NCBI GenBank assembly: GCA_945641355.1
Contig: CALZEQ010000011.1
Location: forward strand, 1 to 64,000
From: an uncultured Mediterranea sp.
GTDB lineage: Bacteria; Bacteroidota; Bacteroidia; Bacteroidales; Bacteroidaceae
Direction of reading: 5' to 3'
DNA length: 64,000 bases
Each line of letters starts with the position of its first letter. Within the stretch, counting starts at the first letter, position 1. Below are positions 35,399-45,572 of the stretch, piece after piece. The position numbers and the translations under genes were made by a program. Below the pieces are notes generated by a model, which was not told the DNA's origin, ran no database searches, and worked only from the letters and a program-made list of their open reading frames with translations.

Positions 35399-36476
35399 AT
35401 GGATGTAGACACCCTCATGAGAAGATTGCACGAGTTGGAAGAGGAGAACAAACGGTTGAAGTCTCTTCTTGCCGAACATGGCATACCGTTTGAAGCGTAT
35501 ACTCATGATGGAAATCTCGCTGCGCTTCCATCTTCAAAGCCGCTAGTACCATCCGTCAGCCTTTCTTTGCAGGAAAAGGTCGAGTTGTTTCAAAGCTTAT
35601 TCAAAGGGCGTGAAGATGTGTTTGCCAAAAGATGGTATAGCGAAACGACCAAGAAGTCTGGTTATCAACCCGTATGCGAACGGGGGATGCCCATGGTCGT
35701 GATGTAATTGGCTTATATCCGATGTTGAACGACAACTCCTGTAACTTTCTATGCACCGATTTCGACGACAAGAGTTGTGAGCATGGGTATCAGAAAGATG
35801 TTCTTCGTCTGATGTCAAAACATATACTCAAACCATAGAGGCTTTGTCAACAGACGAAGTGAGAAACAAACTCATCGTTGACGATGTGAAAAGGGTAACC
35901 GCAGAAGGACGAACACCAATCATTCTTACAAACCTAACGTTCCATGTAAGAATCTTGACTGAACTGTTGCTGCCTCACGCAACGCATGTAGTCAGTCTTG
36001 TCGATGCAGACTCTGTAAAAGAGAAGAGGATAGCTATGGAAAATTTGGGAAACATTCCCGCTTCAGAATCTCTGGTCATAGTTGCCACAGGCAAATACAT
36101 CGGTGAAGGTTTCGACTATCCCAGACTTGACACATTGTTTCTTGCGCTACCCATTTCATGGAAGGGGAATATTGCCCAGTATGCTGGCAGACTACATCGG
36201 GATTACGAGGGAAAGAATGAGGTGCGCATCTATGACTATATTGACATACGAGTTCCCATCTGTGATTCCATGTATCGTAAGCGATTGAGAGGGTATGCTT
36301 CTGTGGGTTATGGTGTCCCGAAACCTACAGATGGAAACAGCGCGTCAAGGCAAGAATTGATTTATGATGGTAAGACTTTTTCCGAACCATTCCGTCAAGA
36401 CCTGCTTGCAGCCAAACGTAGCATAGTCGTCTCCTGTCAGAAGATAAAGTTTAAATACACCCCTCGATTATTATAA
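35399..36476 (+). pseudogene. Decayed TOTE conflict-system primase-helicase
   Basis: Three pieces in different frames are recognisable. At 35399-35680 there is a short coiled coil, then LFQSLFKGREDVFAKRWYS and TKKSGYQPVC, the start of the TOTE archaeo-eukaryotic primase domain. At 35686-35838, shifted in frame and after a short deletion, AHGRDVIGLYPMLND and LCTDFDDK carry the primase acidic motif. At 35844-36476 the helicase C-terminal half appears with VATGKYIGEGFDYPRLDTLF and QYAGRLHRDYEGK, then LLAAKRSIVVSC from the PLD-like tail. The rest of the primase and the N-terminal helicase half are gone. Intact homologues are large; this one cannot work. Confidence 0.82.
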
Positions 36477-37311
36477 CACCAAGACGGACTACAGCAAGCT
36501 GAAGCGGCTTATCCAGTTGGACCGGCTGGATGGCAACCGCCAAGGCGTGCTAAGAAAAATCACCGAGGAGGGACAAATCAGAGCCGAACTCTACACCTCC
36601 TTCTCTGCTATGGAGATGACCAAGCCCGACGTATTCCCCAGCCTGCTGTTCTACTACGGTATGCTGACCATCGTGGGGACACGAGGCTCGCAACTCATCC
36701 TGGGCATCCCCAACAACAACGTCCGCAAGCAATACTACAACTATCTGTTGGAGAACTACGACAAGGCTTGCCAAGTGCGTACCTCCAAGCTGAACAGCGG
36801 CTTCACCGATATGGCCTTCGACGGCCAGTGGCGCGAGACGCTGCAATACATGGCCGACTGCTACAAGAATCTCTCTTCCGTGCGCGACTCGATAGAGGGC
36901 GAACGCAACATACAGGGCTTCTTTCTGGCCTACCTCAACCTGAACGACTACTACCTCACCGCCCCCGAGGTGGAGCTGCAGCATGGCTACTGCGAATTTT
37001 CGTGCAAGTCGAGTGTAATACCAAGCTCGCTTGAGTATTGCCGAGCGCAGCCGAAAATGCCCTTGGGGCAATTCTTCCTGCTGCCCAACCTGACGCACTA
37101 TCAGTCAAGCCACAGCTATATCCTCGAAATCAAATATCTGCCCAAGAAAGACTTTGCCGAGAAGTCCGAGGCGCAGTGGCAGGAAGCCGTCAGTCAGATT
37201 CAGGGCTATGCCCGGGCTCCCAGGGTGGAGACGCTCAGGCAAGGCACGCAGCTGCACCTGATTGTGATGCAGTTCTGCGGATGGGAACTGGCACGGATGG
37301 AGGAAGTATGA
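36466..37311 (+). pseudogene. Headless AAA-ATPase-like/PD-(D/E)XK (DUF1703-type) gene
   Basis: The frame is open from about 36466 (DYYNTKTDYSKLKRL) and the first ATG is at 36517. The product matches the C-terminal half of the common Bacteroidales 'ATP-binding protein' with a DUF1703 nuclease domain: PSLLFYYGMLTIVG, LGIPNNNVRKQYY, then SYILEIKYLPKKDFAEKSE, where E-x-K is the nuclease core, and QIQGYA. The N-terminal ATPase half is missing. It is joined directly to the TOTE remnant, so a deletion removed its head. G+C content returns to host level here. Confidence 0.75.
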
Positions 37312-37382
37312 CGCCATAAGGGAAAAGGTTAAAAATACGGACAAAATAGTCGCCAAAAACAGCCCGATAAACAGGAGCATAA

Positions 37383-37465
37383 TTCAGGATACGACTGAAT
37401 GCCATTCAGGATACGACTGAAACTATTTCAGGATACGACTGAATGTATTTCAGGATACGACTGAA
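37383..37465. repeat. 22-bp-period tandem array, four units
   Basis: The 17-base core TTCAGGATACGACTGAA is exact at 37383-37399, 37405-37421, 37427-37443 and 37449-37465. Spacers of 5 bases vary. Each core is a dyad TTCAG...CTGAA. The 392-base gap 37312-37703 holds this array and the promoter of the next gene. Confidence 0.92.
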
Positions 37466-37652
37466 TAATGCGTCTCTCAACAATCTGATTATCAAATTGT
37501 TACAAACCCAGCATTCCCCCTATCCACTCTTCTCGGTCGATGGTAATATCATTTTACATAATACCGTCTAAAATCACCTGAAAGCAGCGTAAGGAAACGA
37601 CGAAAAACATATTTCTTAACGCTAACCATTGGCAGGATTGATTCATTATTCG

Positions 37653-37660
37653 TACCTTTG
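37653..37660 (+). promoter_or_regulatory. Promoter of the LysM/binding-protein gene
   Basis: TACCTTTG with TTG 21 bases upstream (37629-37631) matches the -33/-7 pattern. The ATG is at 37704. Confidence 0.6.
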
Positions 37661-37703
37661 CAGGTAATTTGGCAACAAGCATTTATAAACCAACGATTAC
37701 GGA

Positions 37704-39494
37704 ATGAAAACAATCAAACTCATCCTCCTGATTCTGCTGCTGGTCGGCACAGGCCATCTTGCCGCTACGGCGCAAGAGAACCAGTCGTACTTCTTACACA
37801 CCATAGAGAAGGGGCAGAGCCTCTACTCCATCGCCAGCATGTACGGAGTGAGTCAGGCAGACATCGTCAAGCTGAACCCAGGCAGCGACGAGAAGATATA
37901 CGTCGGACGCACCTTGCGCATACCGCGCCCTGCCGCCGGCGGACAGAAAGAGACATACCACACCATTGCTACCGGCGAAACCCTGTACCGACTGACGGTG
38001 AAGTACGGACTCTCTGCCAAGGCCATCTGTGACGCCAACCCCGGCCTCAGTGCCAGCAACTTCCGCATCGGACAGGTCATCCGCATACCGGGAGGCGGGG
38101 ATGCCACCGGCAACGAGGGAGCGAACCCGACGCACCCTACCGACGTACAGCCGAAAGCGACACAAATTCCGGGTCCCGTGGAGTCGCGCTGCCGCGAGAT
38201 GCACCGGGTGAAGAAGAAAGAGACCCTCTTCAGCATCAGCCGCCAATACGAAATAAGCACCGCCGAACTGATAGCCGCCAACCCCGAACTGAAGGGGAGC
38301 GAGAAGATAAAGAAGGGGAGCCTGCTCTGCATCCCCTATCCCAAAGCAGAGGCGCAGCAAACCACACGACCCGTCATCCCGACGGACAACGAACTGTTCA
38401 ACGAAAACAGCCGGAAGCACGAACGCTTCCACACCATCAAGGCCGCACTGATACTGCCCTTCCTGGATGTGCCCAAAAGCGAGTCGTCGCGCATGGTGGA
38501 GTACTACGAAGGATTCCTCATGGCTGCGGACAGCCTGAAACGCCAAGGCGTGTCGCTGGACATCCACACCTACAACTCGGGACCGGAGAGCGCCTCACTC
38601 GCCACGCTGCTGGCCCAAAAGGAACTGAAGGAGATGGACATCATCTTCGGTCCGCTCTACCAGCAGCACGTGAAGCCGCTGGCCGACTTCGCCCAGAAAA
38701 ACGGCATCCGGCTGGTAGTACCCTTCACATCGAAGGACAACTCCGTGTTCCGCAACCCGTCGGTCTACCAAATCAATACGCCCCAGTCCTACCTCTACTC
38801 GGAGGTGTACGACCACTTCGTGCGCCAGTTTCCCAATGCCAACATCATCTTCATCGAAGCCTCCACGGGCACCAAGGAGAAGGCTGAATTCATCAAGGGA
38901 CTGAAAGAGGAACTGCACAGCCGCTCCATCCCCATGCAGAGCGTAAAGGAGGATGCCACCCCCGACTTGCTGAAGGGCGTGCTGGACAACGACCGGGAGA
39001 ACATCTTCATCCCCACCTCGGGCAACAACACCACCCTGATACAGATACTCCCCCAACTGACGCTGCTGGTACGCGAACTGCCCGAAAGCCGCATCCACCT
39101 CTTCGGCTATCCGGAGTGGCAGACCTTCACCAAGGACCATCTGGAGGCCTTCTTCGAGCTGGACACCTACTTCTACTCCTCATTCTACACCAACAACCTG
39201 CTGCCCGCCGCCATCAACTTCACGCGCAGCTACCGCCGCTGGTATGGCAAGGAGATGGACGAGCGGTACCCCAAGTTCGGGATGCTGGGCTTTGACACGG
39301 GCTACTACTTCCTGAAGGGATTGTCGCGCTTCGGATCGGACTTTGAGCAGGAGATGCAGCGACTGAACCTGACGCCGATACAGACAGGATTCAAGTTCCA
39401 ACGGGTCAACAACTGGGGAGGCTTCATCAACCGGAAGGTATTCTTTGTACACTTTACCAAGACATTCGAACTGCTCAAGCTCGACTTCGACTAA
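37704..39494 (+). CDS. LysM-repeat periplasmic binding-protein-like protein
   Basis: A 596-residue exported protein with a signal peptide (cleavage after ATAQ near residue 23). Three LysM domains bind peptidoglycan: about residues 28-75 (HTIEKGQSLYSIASMYGV), 90-135 (HTIATGETLYRLTVKYGL) and 168-215 (HRVKKKETLFSISRQYEI). From about 250 to the end it is a type I periplasmic-binding fold (AALILPFLDVPKSESSRMVE), as in ABC amino-acid receptors or LpoA-like factors. It may link cell-wall synthesis to substrate sensing. It is followed by a barrel gene after 73 bases. Confidence 0.88.
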   Translation: MKTIKLILLILLLVGTGHLAATAQENQSYFLHTIEKGQSLYSIASMYGVSQADIVKLNPGSDEKIYVGRTLRIPRPAAGGQKETYHTIATGETLYRLTVKYGLSAKAICDANPGLSASNFRIGQVIRIPGGGDATGNEGANPTHPTDVQPKATQIPGPVESRCREMHRVKKKETLFSISRQYEISTAELIAANPELKGSEKIKKGSLLCIPYPKAEAQQTTRPVIPTDNELFNENSRKHERFHTIKAALILPFLDVPKSESSRMVEYYEGFLMAADSLKRQGVSLDIHTYNSGPESASLATLLAQKELKEMDIIFGPLYQQHVKPLADFAQKNGIRLVVPFTSKDNSVFRNPSVYQINTPQSYLYSEVYDHFVRQFPNANIIFIEASTGTKEKAEFIKGLKEELHSRSIPMQSVKEDATPDLLKGVLDNDRENIFIPTSGNNTTLIQILPQLTLLVRELPESRIHLFGYPEWQTFTKDHLEAFFELDTYFYSSFYTNNLLPAAINFTRSYRRWYGKEMDERYPKFGMLGFDTGYYFLKGLSRFGSDFEQEMQRLNLTPIQTGFKFQRVNNWGGFINRKVFFVHFTKTFELLKLDFD

Positions 39495-39567
39495 GGAAGC
39501 CCCTATACCATATATATAATATGTATAACAGAACAGGACATTTGCACAACTTCAACCATACACGCTG

Positions 39568-40257
39568 ATGAAACTGAAAGCAACGATAGGAACCCTCATA
39601 CTGACACTGCTCTGCGCCCTGAAGGCCGAGGCACAAATTGGCGACCAACGCCACGAACTCTCCGTGGGATTTGGTGGCGGCATCAACATGAACAGCGCCA
39701 GCTTCTCGCCCAGCATCAAGCAGAAGAACCTGATGGGCATCCACGGAGGCTTTACCGCCCGATACATCTCCGAAAAGTATTTTGCCATGATTTGCGGTGC
39801 CCAGATAGAGGTGAACTTCTCGCAACACGGATGGGACGAGTACTACGAAGACTATCCCACCCTGGGATATACACGCACCATGAACTACGTGGAGATACCC
39901 TTCCTGGCCCATCTGGCATTCGGAAAGGAGCGCGGACTGCAGTTCTTCATCCATGCCGGCCCGCAGATAGGCTTCCTGCTGAGCGATAGTGAAAAGAGCG
40001 AGGGTGACTGGGAGAACGAGGGCTACGGCCTGACGACCGAACAGCACGGAAAGCCCATAGACAACAAGTTTGACTACGGCATCGCCGCAGGAGCGGGACT
40101 GGAACTGCGCACCCGTGCCGGCAACTTCCTGCTGGAAGGACGCTACTACTATGCCCTGTCCGACTTCTACGAAAGCACCAAGAAGGACTACTTCTCCCGC
40201 TCGGCCCACGGGGTAATCACCGCCAAGCTGACTTACCTCTTCGACCTGAAAAAATAG
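39568..40257 (+). CDS. PorT-like outer-membrane beta-barrel protein
   Basis: A 229-residue protein with a signal peptide (cleavage after EAQ near residue 23). Alternating aromatic/polar strands end in TAKLTYLFDLKK, a typical barrel terminus. GGFTARYISEKYFAMICGAQIE and VEIPFLAHLAFGKERGLQ match the porin-family beta-barrel (PorT-like, OMP_b-brl_2) pattern. The exact role is unknown. It follows the LysM protein and ends before a strong terminator. Confidence 0.85.
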   Translation: MKLKATIGTLILTLLCALKAEAQIGDQRHELSVGFGGGINMNSASFSPSIKQKNLMGIHGGFTARYISEKYFAMICGAQIEVNFSQHGWDEYYEDYPTLGYTRTMNYVEIPFLAHLAFGKERGLQFFIHAGPQIGFLLSDSEKSEGDWENEGYGLTTEQHGKPIDNKFDYGIAAGAGLELRTRAGNFLLEGRYYYALSDFYESTKKDYFSRSAHGVITAKLTYLFDLKK

Positions 40258-40288
40258 TCGGGCGAAAGCCGCCGCCTGATAATCCTAC

Positions 40289-40346
40289 AAAAGCCCCTCT
40301 CCTGTTGCCGGATGTAACCGGCTGACAAGAGAGGGCTTTCTTTTTA
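40289..40346 (+). terminator. Rho-independent terminator
   Basis: AAAGCCCCTCTCCTGT pairs with ACAAGAGAGGGCTTT, with a small inner hairpin, followed by CTTTTTAT. It ends the LysM-barrel unit. Confidence 0.88.
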
Positions 40347-40523
40347 TCCATACAACAAATCACAAAGTTATATATTCAATAAAACCTGTATCATTTTGAC
40401 ACAATAAAAAGGAAAACAAAATAAGAATTGGTAAGACAAAAATGACGATAACGAACTATTTGTTTTCATCCATGATAGTAGCATAGAGAGTCTCAATTAC
40501 AAATCATATATTTACAGCCGTTC

Positions 40524-40544
40524 ATACTTACAATCCGTAAGTAT
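40524..40544. promoter_or_regulatory. Dyad ATACTTAC / GTAAGTAT upstream of dapF
   Basis: Perfect 8-bp arms with a 5-base gap lie about 90 bases upstream of the dapF -7 box. It could be an activator or repressor site. The remainder of the 431-base gap 40258-40688 is AT-rich with no gene seen. Confidence 0.4.
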
Positions 40545-40632
40545 AGTTTATTTCATATATCATATTTGAAAGCAACCACTAAAATAATTAGAAAAAAGAG
40601 ACGTAAAATGATTATATTAAAGCAAAACGTCG

Positions 40633-40640
40633 TATATTTG
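40633..40640 (+). promoter_or_regulatory. Bacteroidetes -7 box for dapF-dapL
   Basis: TATATTTG lies 48 bases before the dapF ATG. Confidence 0.6.
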
Positions 40641-40688
40641 CACAAAAATAAAACAAAAGGATAAACTAACAAACCAACAGAAAGCAAA

Positions 40689-41534
40689 ATGGCAAGGATT
40701 GTAAAATTCACAAAGATGCACGGAGCCGGCAACGACTACATCTATGTAGACACCAGCCGCTATCCGATAGCGAATCCCGAAGAGCTTTCCATCCGCTGGA
40801 GCGCACCGCATACGGGCATCGGCAGTGACGGACTGGTACTGATAGGCCGTTCGGATAAGGGAGACTTCAGTATGCGCATCTTCAATGCCGACGGTTCGGA
40901 AGCCAAGATGTGCGGCAATGCCAGCCGCTGCATAGGCAAATACCTGTATGAATACGGGCTGACCGACCAGACTGAGATACGGCTTGACACACTGTCGGGC
41001 ATCAAAATATTGAAACTGCACGTTTCGGATGGCAAAGTGGAGCGTGTAACCGTGGACATGGGTGCACCGGCAGACGAGCCGGCCGACTACGACGGCAAGG
41101 GGGCCAAACCCATGAAGGAACAGCCCTTCTGGGCCGATGGAACCCGCTACGTGGGCACAACCGTCTCGATGGGCAATCCGCATCTGGTCATCTTTGTGAA
41201 CGACATCAACGAGGTAGACCTGTCTGCCATCGGCCCTGTGCTGGAAAACCATCCACTGTTCCCCGGTCGCATCAATGTAGAATTTGCACAGGTGCTGGCC
41301 AAAGGGAAAATCAGGATGCGCGTATGGGAACGGGGGTCGGGCATCACCCAGGCCTGCGGAACCGGTGCCTGTGCCACAGCCGTAGCCGCCTTCCTGACCG
41401 GACGCTCGGGGCGTCAGTCGGAGATACAGATGGACGGAGGTACACTGAACATCGAATGGGACACACATTCAGGACATGTATGGATGACCGGTGGAGCCAC
41501 CAAGGTGTTCGACGGAGAGATAGAGATAGAATAA
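40689..41534 (+). CDS. dapF: Diaminopimelate epimerase
   Basis: A 281-residue cofactor-free racemase that turns LL- into meso-diaminopimelate for lysine and cell-wall synthesis. The two catalytic cysteines are in MCGNASRC (about residue 76) and [11 protein letters not shown] (about residue 222). The N-terminal [13 protein letters not shown] is characteristic. It is followed 35 bases later by dapL, which makes its substrate; the pair forms the end of the aminotransferase branch of the pathway. Confidence 0.97.
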   Translation: MARIVKFTKMHGAGNDYIYVDTSRYPIANPEELSIRWSAPHTGIGSDGLVLIGRSDKGDFSMRIFNADGSEAKMCGNASRCIGKYLYEYGLTDQTEIRLDTLSGIKILKLHVSDGKVERVTVDMGAPADEPADYDGKGAKPMKEQPFWADGTRYVGTTVSMGNPHLVIFVNDINEVDLSAIGPVLENHPLFPGRINVEFAQVLAKGKIRMRVWERGSGITQACGTGACATAVAAFLTGRSGRQSEIQMDGGTLNIEWDTHSGHVWMTGGATKVFDGEIEIE

Positions 41535-41569
41535 CCAGTATATAAGTCACTTAAAACAACAGAATAGAT

Positions 41570-42802
41570 ATGGCATTAGTTAACGAACATTTTCTGAAAC
41601 TACCCGGTAGTTACCTGTTTTCAGACATAGCTAAAAAGGTAAATACGTTCAGGATAACACACCCCAAACAAGAGGTCATCCGCTTGGGTATCGGCGACGT
41701 TACCCGCCCACTGCCACCGGTCTGCATCGAAGCAATGCACAAGGCAGTGGAAGAGATGGCGGATGCCAAGACATTCAGAGGATACGGACCCGAACAGGGC
41801 TACGACTTCCTGATTGAGGCCATCATCAAGCACGACTACGCTCCGCGAGGCATCCATCTGAGCCCGACGGAGGTATTTGTGAACGACGGCGCGAAAAGTG
41901 ACACCGGCAACATCGGCGACATCCTGCGCCACGACAACAGCGTGGGTGTGACCGACCCCATCTACCCGGTATATATTGACAGTAATGTGATGTGCGGACG
42001 AGCAGGCGTGCTGGAGGAGGACGGCAAATGGAGCAACGTGACCTACATGCCCTGTACAGCCGAAAACAACTTCGTACCCGAAATACCGAACAAGCGCATC
42101 GACATCATCTACCTGTGCTACCCCAACAATCCGACCGGCACCACCCTGACCAAGGCCGAACTGAAGAAATGGGTAGACTATGCACTGGAGAACGACACGC
42201 TGATACTGTTTGACGCAGCATACGAAGCGTTCATTCAGGAGGAGGATGTGCCCCACTCCATCTACGAAATCAAAGGGGCCAAGAAGTGCGCCATCGAATT
42301 CCGAAGCTTCTCGAAGACAGCCGGTTTCACAGGTGTGCGATGCGGCTATACCGTCGTACCAAAGGAACTGACCGCCGCCACGCTGACCGACGAACGGGTT
42401 CCGCTGAACAAGTTATGGAACCGCAGACAATGCACCAAATTCAACGGCACCAGCTACATCACCCAACGGGCGGCAGAAGCCATCTACACCCCGGAGGGTA
42501 AACAACAAATCAAGGAAACCATCAACTACTATATGGAGAACGCCCGCACCATGAAGGAGGGACTGGAAGCAGCCGGACTGAAGGTGTATGGCGGTGTCAA
42601 CGCTCCCTACATCTGGCTGAAGACACCGAACGGCATCGGCTCGTGGCGTTTCTTCGAACAGATGCTCTACGAAGCCAACGTGGTGGGCACACCCGGCGTA
42701 GGATTCGGTCCCAGCGGCGAAGGCTACTTGCGACTGACCGCCTTCGGTAAGCACGAGGATTGTATAGAGGCAATGAGACGCATCCGCAACTGGCTGAAAT
42801 GA
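41570..42802 (+). CDS. dapL: LL-diaminopimelate aminotransferase
   Basis: A 410-residue PLP enzyme that converts tetrahydrodipicolinate directly to LL-diaminopimelate, bypassing the succinylase or acetylase steps. The PLP Lys lies in [18 protein letters not shown]-terminal marks are [10 protein letters not shown] and [14 protein letters not shown]. Length matches the family. Gene order dapF-dapL is known in Bacteroidales. About 130 bases later the nitrogen-assimilation genes begin. Confidence 0.97.
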   Translation: MALVNEHFLKLPGSYLFSDIAKKVNTFRITHPKQEVIRLGIGDVTRPLPPVCIEAMHKAVEEMADAKTFRGYGPEQGYDFLIEAIIKHDYAPRGIHLSPTEVFVNDGAKSDTGNIGDILRHDNSVGVTDPIYPVYIDSNVMCGRAGVLEEDGKWSNVTYMPCTAENNFVPEIPNKRIDIIYLCYPNNPTGTTLTKAELKKWVDYALENDTLILFDAAYEAFIQEEDVPHSIYEIKGAKKCAIEFRSFSKTAGFTGVRCGYTVVPKELTAATLTDERVPLNKLWNRRQCTKFNGTSYITQRAAEAIYTPEGKQQIKETINYYMENARTMKEGLEAAGLKVYGGVNAPYIWLKTPNGIGSWRFFEQMLYEANVVGTPGVGFGPSGEGYLRLTAFGKHEDCIEAMRRIRNWLK

Positions 42803-42934
42803 ATTTAAAGTTAATAATTTAAAATGAGAAAGACGCAAGCGGGAGAGAAAAAGAGAATTGGAACGAAGAGAGAAAGAAGGAAAGGATAACAGAGATATAC
42901 AAATACATTATTCACAACTAAAAAGGTAAAAAGT

Positions 42935-43657
42935 ATGAAAAGAGGAATCACAACATGGATGGGACTGGGCATTGCCCTGCTGGCTGCGGCCATGCCTTTC
43001 CAAGCAAATGCACAAGACACAGTCGAGACATCGGTAGGTGCCGATCTGGTGAGCGGCTACGTATGGCGTGGCCAGGAACTGGGCGGCGTGAGCATCCAGC
43101 CCGCACTCTCCGTAGCCTACAAAGGATTCTCCATCGGAGCCTGGGGTTCGGTGGGACTGGAAAGCACAGATACCAAGGAGTTTGACCTGACCGTGGGATA
43201 TGCCACAGGTGGATTCAGCCTCTCCGTTACGGACTACTGGTTCAATATGGCCGGTGACCAGGCTGCCAAGTACTTCCAGTACGGCAGTCACAACGATGCC
43301 AACTCGCACGTCTTCGAAGCCCAGATAGGATACGACTTCGGTCCGGTTGCTTTCAACTGGTACACCAACTTTGCCGGAGCCGACGGAGTGAAGCAGAACG
43401 GTGATCGCGCCTACTCATCGTACGTCACGGTAGCCGCCCCCTTCAAATTGGGAGGAGTGGACTGGACGGTGGAAGCAGGAGCTACCCCGTGGGAAACCAG
43501 TTTCTATGGCAGCAACGGACTGGCCGTAGTCAACCTCAGCCTGGGAGCATCCAAAGAGATAAAGATAACAGACTCCTTCTCGCTGCCGCTCTATGCCACA
43601 GCCACGTGGAATCCACGTACCGAAGGTGCCTATTTTGTTGTAGGAATTAGTTTTTAA
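42935..43657 (+). CDS. Outer-membrane porin-like protein of the nitrogen operon
   Basis: A 240-residue exported barrel with a signal peptide (cleavage after ANAQ near residue 25). SVGADLVSGYVWRGQELG resembles the TorF-family putative porin start; strands alternate to a Phe-terminated end (YFVVGISF), the outer-membrane assembly signal. It is 17 bases before glnB, upstream of amtB and glnN, so it may let small nitrogen compounds across the outer membrane (inference). Confidence 0.85.
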   Translation: MKRGITTWMGLGIALLAAAMPFQANAQDTVETSVGADLVSGYVWRGQELGGVSIQPALSVAYKGFSIGAWGSVGLESTDTKEFDLTVGYATGGFSLSVTDYWFNMAGDQAAKYFQYGSHNDANSHVFEAQIGYDFGPVAFNWYTNFAGADGVKQNGDRAYSSYVTVAAPFKLGGVDWTVEAGATPWETSFYGSNGLAVVNLSLGASKEIKITDSFSLPLYATATWNPRTEGAYFVVGISF

Positions 43658-43674
43658 CAGTAATAGTTTAAGGT

Positions 43675-44031
43675 ATGAAAAAGATTGAAGCAATTATCCG
43701 CAAGACCAAGTTCGAGGATGTAAAAGACGCTCTGCTGGAAGCGGACATCGAATGGTTCTCTTACTACGAAGTGAGAGGCATCGGGAAATCGCGGCAAGCC
43801 CGCATCTACCGCGGCGTGATGTACGACACCAGCTCCATCGAGCGCATCCTCATCTCCATCGTGGTACGCGACAAGAATGCAGAGAAAACCGTACAGGCCA
43901 TCATCAAGGCTGCCCAGACCGGAGAGATAGGTGACGGACGCATCTTCGTCATCCCCATTGAGGATGCCATCCGCATCCGCACAGGCGAACGGGGCGACAT
44001 CGCCCTCTACAACGCCGAACAGGAAAAATAG
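43675..44031 (+). CDS. PII signal-transduction protein (GlnB/GlnK)
   Basis: A 118-residue trimeric regulator that reads ATP/ADP and 2-oxoglutarate and controls ammonium uptake. The T-loop contains YRGVMYDTSS with a Tyr at the place of E. coli Tyr51, but it differs from the usual RQKGHTELYRG sequence. The B- and C-loop parts (TGEIGDGRIFVIPIEDAIRI, then RTGERG) are intact. It lies directly upstream of amtB, the classic glnK-amtB pair, so AmtB is its expected partner. Confidence 0.95.
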   Translation: MKKIEAIIRKTKFEDVKDALLEADIEWFSYYEVRGIGKSRQARIYRGVMYDTSSIERILISIVVRDKNAEKTVQAIIKAAQTGEIGDGRIFVIPIEDAIRIRTGERGDIALYNAEQEK

Positions 44032-44085
44032 AGTGGCAGCACATAAACCATATCACATACAAACAATACAACTAATAGAAACATT

Positions 44086-45528
44086 ATGGACAAGATACAG
44101 AAATACAACATCGCCAAACTATGGATAGCCGGTGTTATCCTGATGGCGCTCTGCATAGCTACTGACACCTTTGCACAGGAACCGACGGCAGTGGCCGACA
44201 GTGCCGCCACCGCAGTGACGGAAGCAAGAGTTACCTTTACGACAGCCGAAGAGGCCGTAGCACCTGTAGAAGCAAACGACGAACTGGCCAACGGACTGAA
44301 CACCGTATGGATGTTGCTGGCCGCCATGCTGGTATTCTTCATGCAACCGGGCTTCGCACTGGTAGAAGCCGGCTTTACCCGTACCAAGAATACGGCCAAC
44401 ATCCTGATGAAGAACTTTGTGGACTTCATGTTCGGCAGCCTGCTCTATTGGCTCATCGGTTTCGGACTGATGTTCGGTGCAGGCAGCTTCGTGGGCGCAC
44501 CCCACTTCATCGACCTCTCCTTCTACGACGGAGGCGGACTGCCCGCCGAGGGCTTCCTGGTATTCCAGACGGTGTTCTGCGCCACAGCAGCCACCATCGT
44601 ATCGGGTGCCATGGCCGAACGCACCAAATTCTCCATGTATTTGGTATACACCATATTCATCAGTGTGCTGATCTATCCGATTTCCGGTCACTGGACCTGG
44701 GGAGGCGGCTGGCTGATGAACGGTGAAGAGGGTTCGTTCATGATGGACACTTTCGGAACTACCTTCCACGACTTTGCCGGCTCTACCATCGTTCACTCTG
44801 TGGGCGGCTGGATTGCTCTGGTGGGTGCTGCCATTCTGGGTCCCCGCATCGGCAAGTATGGTAAGGACGGCAAGTCAAAGGCCATCCCCGGTCACAACCT
44901 GACCATCGCCGCACTGGGTGTCTTCATCCTCTGGTTCGGCTGGTTTGGATTCAACCCCGGTTCACAGCTGGCAGCCGCTTCGACAGACGACCAGGTTGCC
45001 ATCTCGCATGTATTCCTCACCACCAACCTGGCTGCCTGTGCCGGTGGCTTCTTCGCCCTGGTCATCAGCTGGTGGAAGTATGGCAAACCTTCGTTGTCAC
45101 TGACCTTGAACGGTATCCTGGCCGGTCTGGTAGGTATCACAGCCGGTTGCGACTGCGTCTCTCCGCTGGGTGCTGTCATCATCGGAACCGTATGCGGCAT
45201 CTTGATGATCTTCTCTGTTGACTTCATCGACAAGGTGCTGAAGATTGACGACCCCGTAGGTGCCAGCTCGGTACACGGTGTATGCGGATTCACAGGAACC
45301 GTACTGACAGGTCTCCTCTCTACCAGCGAAGGACTCTTCTACGGTGCCGGTGCCGGATTCTTGGGAGCACAGCTCTTCGGAGCGGTCGTGGTAGGTGTAT
45401 GGGCAGCGGTCATGGGCTTCATCATCTTCAAGGGTCTGAACATGATTCACGGTCTGCGCGTCACCAAACGTATCGAAGAAGAGGGACTCGACATCTATGA
45501 ACACGGAGAATCGGCTTACAACGGATAA
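44086..45528 (+). CDS. amtB: Ammonium transporter AmtB
   Basis: A 480-residue inner-membrane channel with eleven expected helices. It has an N-terminal signal-like helix and an 80-residue Ala/Thr/Glu-rich extension before the Amt fold starts at NTVWMLLAAMLVFFMQPGFA. The pore histidines are in FAGSTIVHSVGGW and ASSVHGVCGF. FNPGSQLAA and the C-terminal GLRVTKRIEEEGLDIYEHGE match the family. It lies 54 bases after glnB and 44 before glnN. Confidence 0.96.
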   Translation: MDKIQKYNIAKLWIAGVILMALCIATDTFAQEPTAVADSAATAVTEARVTFTTAEEAVAPVEANDELANGLNTVWMLLAAMLVFFMQPGFALVEAGFTRTKNTANILMKNFVDFMFGSLLYWLIGFGLMFGAGSFVGAPHFIDLSFYDGGGLPAEGFLVFQTVFCATAATIVSGAMAERTKFSMYLVYTIFISVLIYPISGHWTWGGGWLMNGEEGSFMMDTFGTTFHDFAGSTIVHSVGGWIALVGAAILGPRIGKYGKDGKSKAIPGHNLTIAALGVFILWFGWFGFNPGSQLAAASTDDQVAISHVFLTTNLAACAGGFFALVISWWKYGKPSLSLTLNGILAGLVGITAGCDCVSPLGAVIIGTVCGILMIFSVDFIDKVLKIDDPVGASSVHGVCGFTGTVLTGLLSTSEGLFYGAGAGFLGAQLFGAVVVGVWAAVMGFIIFKGLNMIHGLRVTKRIEEEGLDIYEHGESAYNG

Positions 45529-45572
45529 ACGAAGTAACTAATCATTCATCAATTACATAAACTTAAAAAACC

